Source: Paracoccaceae bacterium
GTDB taxonomy: Bacteria; Pseudomonadota; Alphaproteobacteria; Rhodobacterales; Rhodobacteraceae
Assembly (NCBI GenBank): GCA_021767525.1
Contig: JAASTF010000015.1
Location: forward strand, 1-21,512
Length of the DNA stretch: 21,512 nucleotides
Direction: 5' to 3'
Shown here: one piece after another, positions 20,903 to 21,512 of the stretch
How positions within the stretch are numbered: the stretch's first letter is position 1
Layout of the letters: each line of letters begins with the position of its first letter
The notes under the pieces: generated by a model
What the model was told of the DNA's origin: nothing
Seen by the model: only the letters and a program-made list of their open reading frames with translations
Databases searched by the model: none
Made by a program: the position numbers and the translations under genes

Positions 20903-21512
20903 GGCGTGCTCTCCTCTTGCGGGCGGGCCTTGATGACAAGTGCCGATTTCAGGGCGAACGGCGCGGGCAATCCCATCGGCTGCACGGCATAAGGCCCGGC
21001 ATGGGGCAAGGTCGCCGTGGTGCGCAAAACACCATCTGAATCCGCCCGCGCCACCAGCTGCGTCGCCCATCCCGACACCATCGAGGGCACCAGCAACGTC
21101 ATCTGCGGGATATGCACCGGCGCGCCGTCGTCATCGGTGACGCGAAAGGCGATTTCCTGCGGCGCGCCCGCCAGCGGGGTCAGGCTGTCGGGTTCGGCCT
21201 CCAGCCGCACGGGCACCAGCGACAGCCGGTCGACCGGGCCGCGCACCCGGAACGGCACGCAGGTCGAAATCTGCGCGCCGTAGGTGGTCAGCACCAGCTC
21301 GTATTCGCCGGGCGGGAAGGCCCAGACCGTTTCGAAAACCCCGGTGGTTTCTTCGCGGAAACTGCGATCGACCATGTGAACGCGCTGAGGCACGCCCCCG
21401 CGCAGCCGGATCGAGTTCATCGGCGGCATCTCGACGCTGGCGGCGACCTCGTCCAACAGCCAGCCGGTCTGGTTTTCCGGCTCGATCGCCAGCACCTGCG
21501 GCGAGGGCAGCA
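20899..21512 (-). CDS. C-terminal part of a secreted protein, probably a beta-propeller (cytochrome D1-domain-like); 5' end outside the window
   Basis: The frame is open to the window edge (reading LPSPQVLAIEPENQTGW), so about 204 C-terminal residues are seen. The visible part is beta-rich with no membrane helix or haem site. The first 90 residues contain MVDRSFREETTGVFETVWAF and PPGEYELVLTTYGAQISTCV, which resemble the tail I recall in YVTN-type beta-propeller proteins annotated as cytochrome D1 domain-containing. The rest (from about residue 105) is one or two Ig-like beta-sandwich segments, including AFRVTDDDGAPVHIPQMTLL. The stop overlaps the SCO start (ATGA), so it is in the same operon. 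The function is unknown; the propeller part is an inference to be confirmed upstream. Confidence 0.65.
   Translation of the reverse strand, partial: LPSPQVLAIEPENQTGWLLDEVAASVEMPPMNSIRLRGGVPQRVHMVDRSFREETTGVFETVWAFPPGEYELVLTTYGAQISTCVPFRVRGPVDRLSLVPVRLEAEPDSLTPLAGAPQEIAFRVTDDDGAPVHIPQMTLLVPSMVSGWATQLVARADSDGVLRTTATLPHAGPYAVQPMGLPAPFALKSALVIKARPQEESTP

Noticed and set aside
1..21512. CRISPR arrays, insertion sequences, rRNA genes, replication origin, known riboswitches
   Set aside because: No regularly spaced repeats, transposase genes, terminal inverted repeats, rRNA or origin-like repeat clusters were seen. A cobalamin riboswitch was considered before cobQ, but only 27 bp separate it from the preceding terminator.

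Overview
The window is about 21.5 kb of GC-rich DNA. It is densely coding and almost certainly from an alphaproteobacterium of the Rhodobacterales (roseobacter/Rhodobacter group). This placement rests on the protein style (EF-P, MsbA-type exporter, PCMT-like methyltransferase next to TolC, isolated cobyric acid synthase), on GTG starts and 4-bp GTGA/ATGA gene overlaps, and on an intergenic double-hairpin repeat of a type I remember from this order. It comes from reading the sequence, not from a database search. No stretch longer than 300 bases lacks a gene. The longest gap is the 215-bp divergent region between efp and a small conserved gene (11885-12099).

Layout, left half. The 3' part of valS (1-2543) is followed by the double-hairpin repeat, a frameshifted DUF1992-like remnant, a crotonase-family gene on the minus strand, a divergent HisC-like aminotransferase, a 60-aa membrane peptide and a DUF6629-like membrane protein. 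That last gene overlaps tail-to-tail a serine-glyoxylate-type class V aminotransferase. Next comes a probable plus-strand operon: an MsbA-like ABC exporter, a YgfZ/IBA57 folate-binding Fe-S factor and a fructosamine-kinase-like protein. It collides tail-to-tail with a minus-strand GNAT acetyltransferase that lies downstream of efp.

Layout, right half. After efp come a small conserved protein with a clear intrinsic terminator, cobQ (cobyric acid synthase), and a minus-strand block: PCMT-like methyltransferase, then TolC, then an acidic protein with PopZ-like ends under its own predicted promoter. A tRNA-Cys(GCA) gene carries an AT-richer tyrosine-recombinase remnant against its 3' end, the scar of a lost integrative element. 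The right end is a redox locus. A secreted di-haem cytochrome with an internal duplication and a DUF5666-like tail faces a translationally coupled minus-strand operon. That operon encodes the C-terminus of a secreted (probably beta-propeller) protein, a SCO1/SenC copper protein and a cytochrome c fused to a periplasmic-binding-protein domain.

Most promising for something new: (1) the cytochrome c/binding-protein fusion in its SCO operon; (2) the PopZ-like protein with a very long acidic linker; (3) the intrinsic terminator after efp, whose 3' arm and U-tract contain the ribosome binding site and start codon of the next gene.
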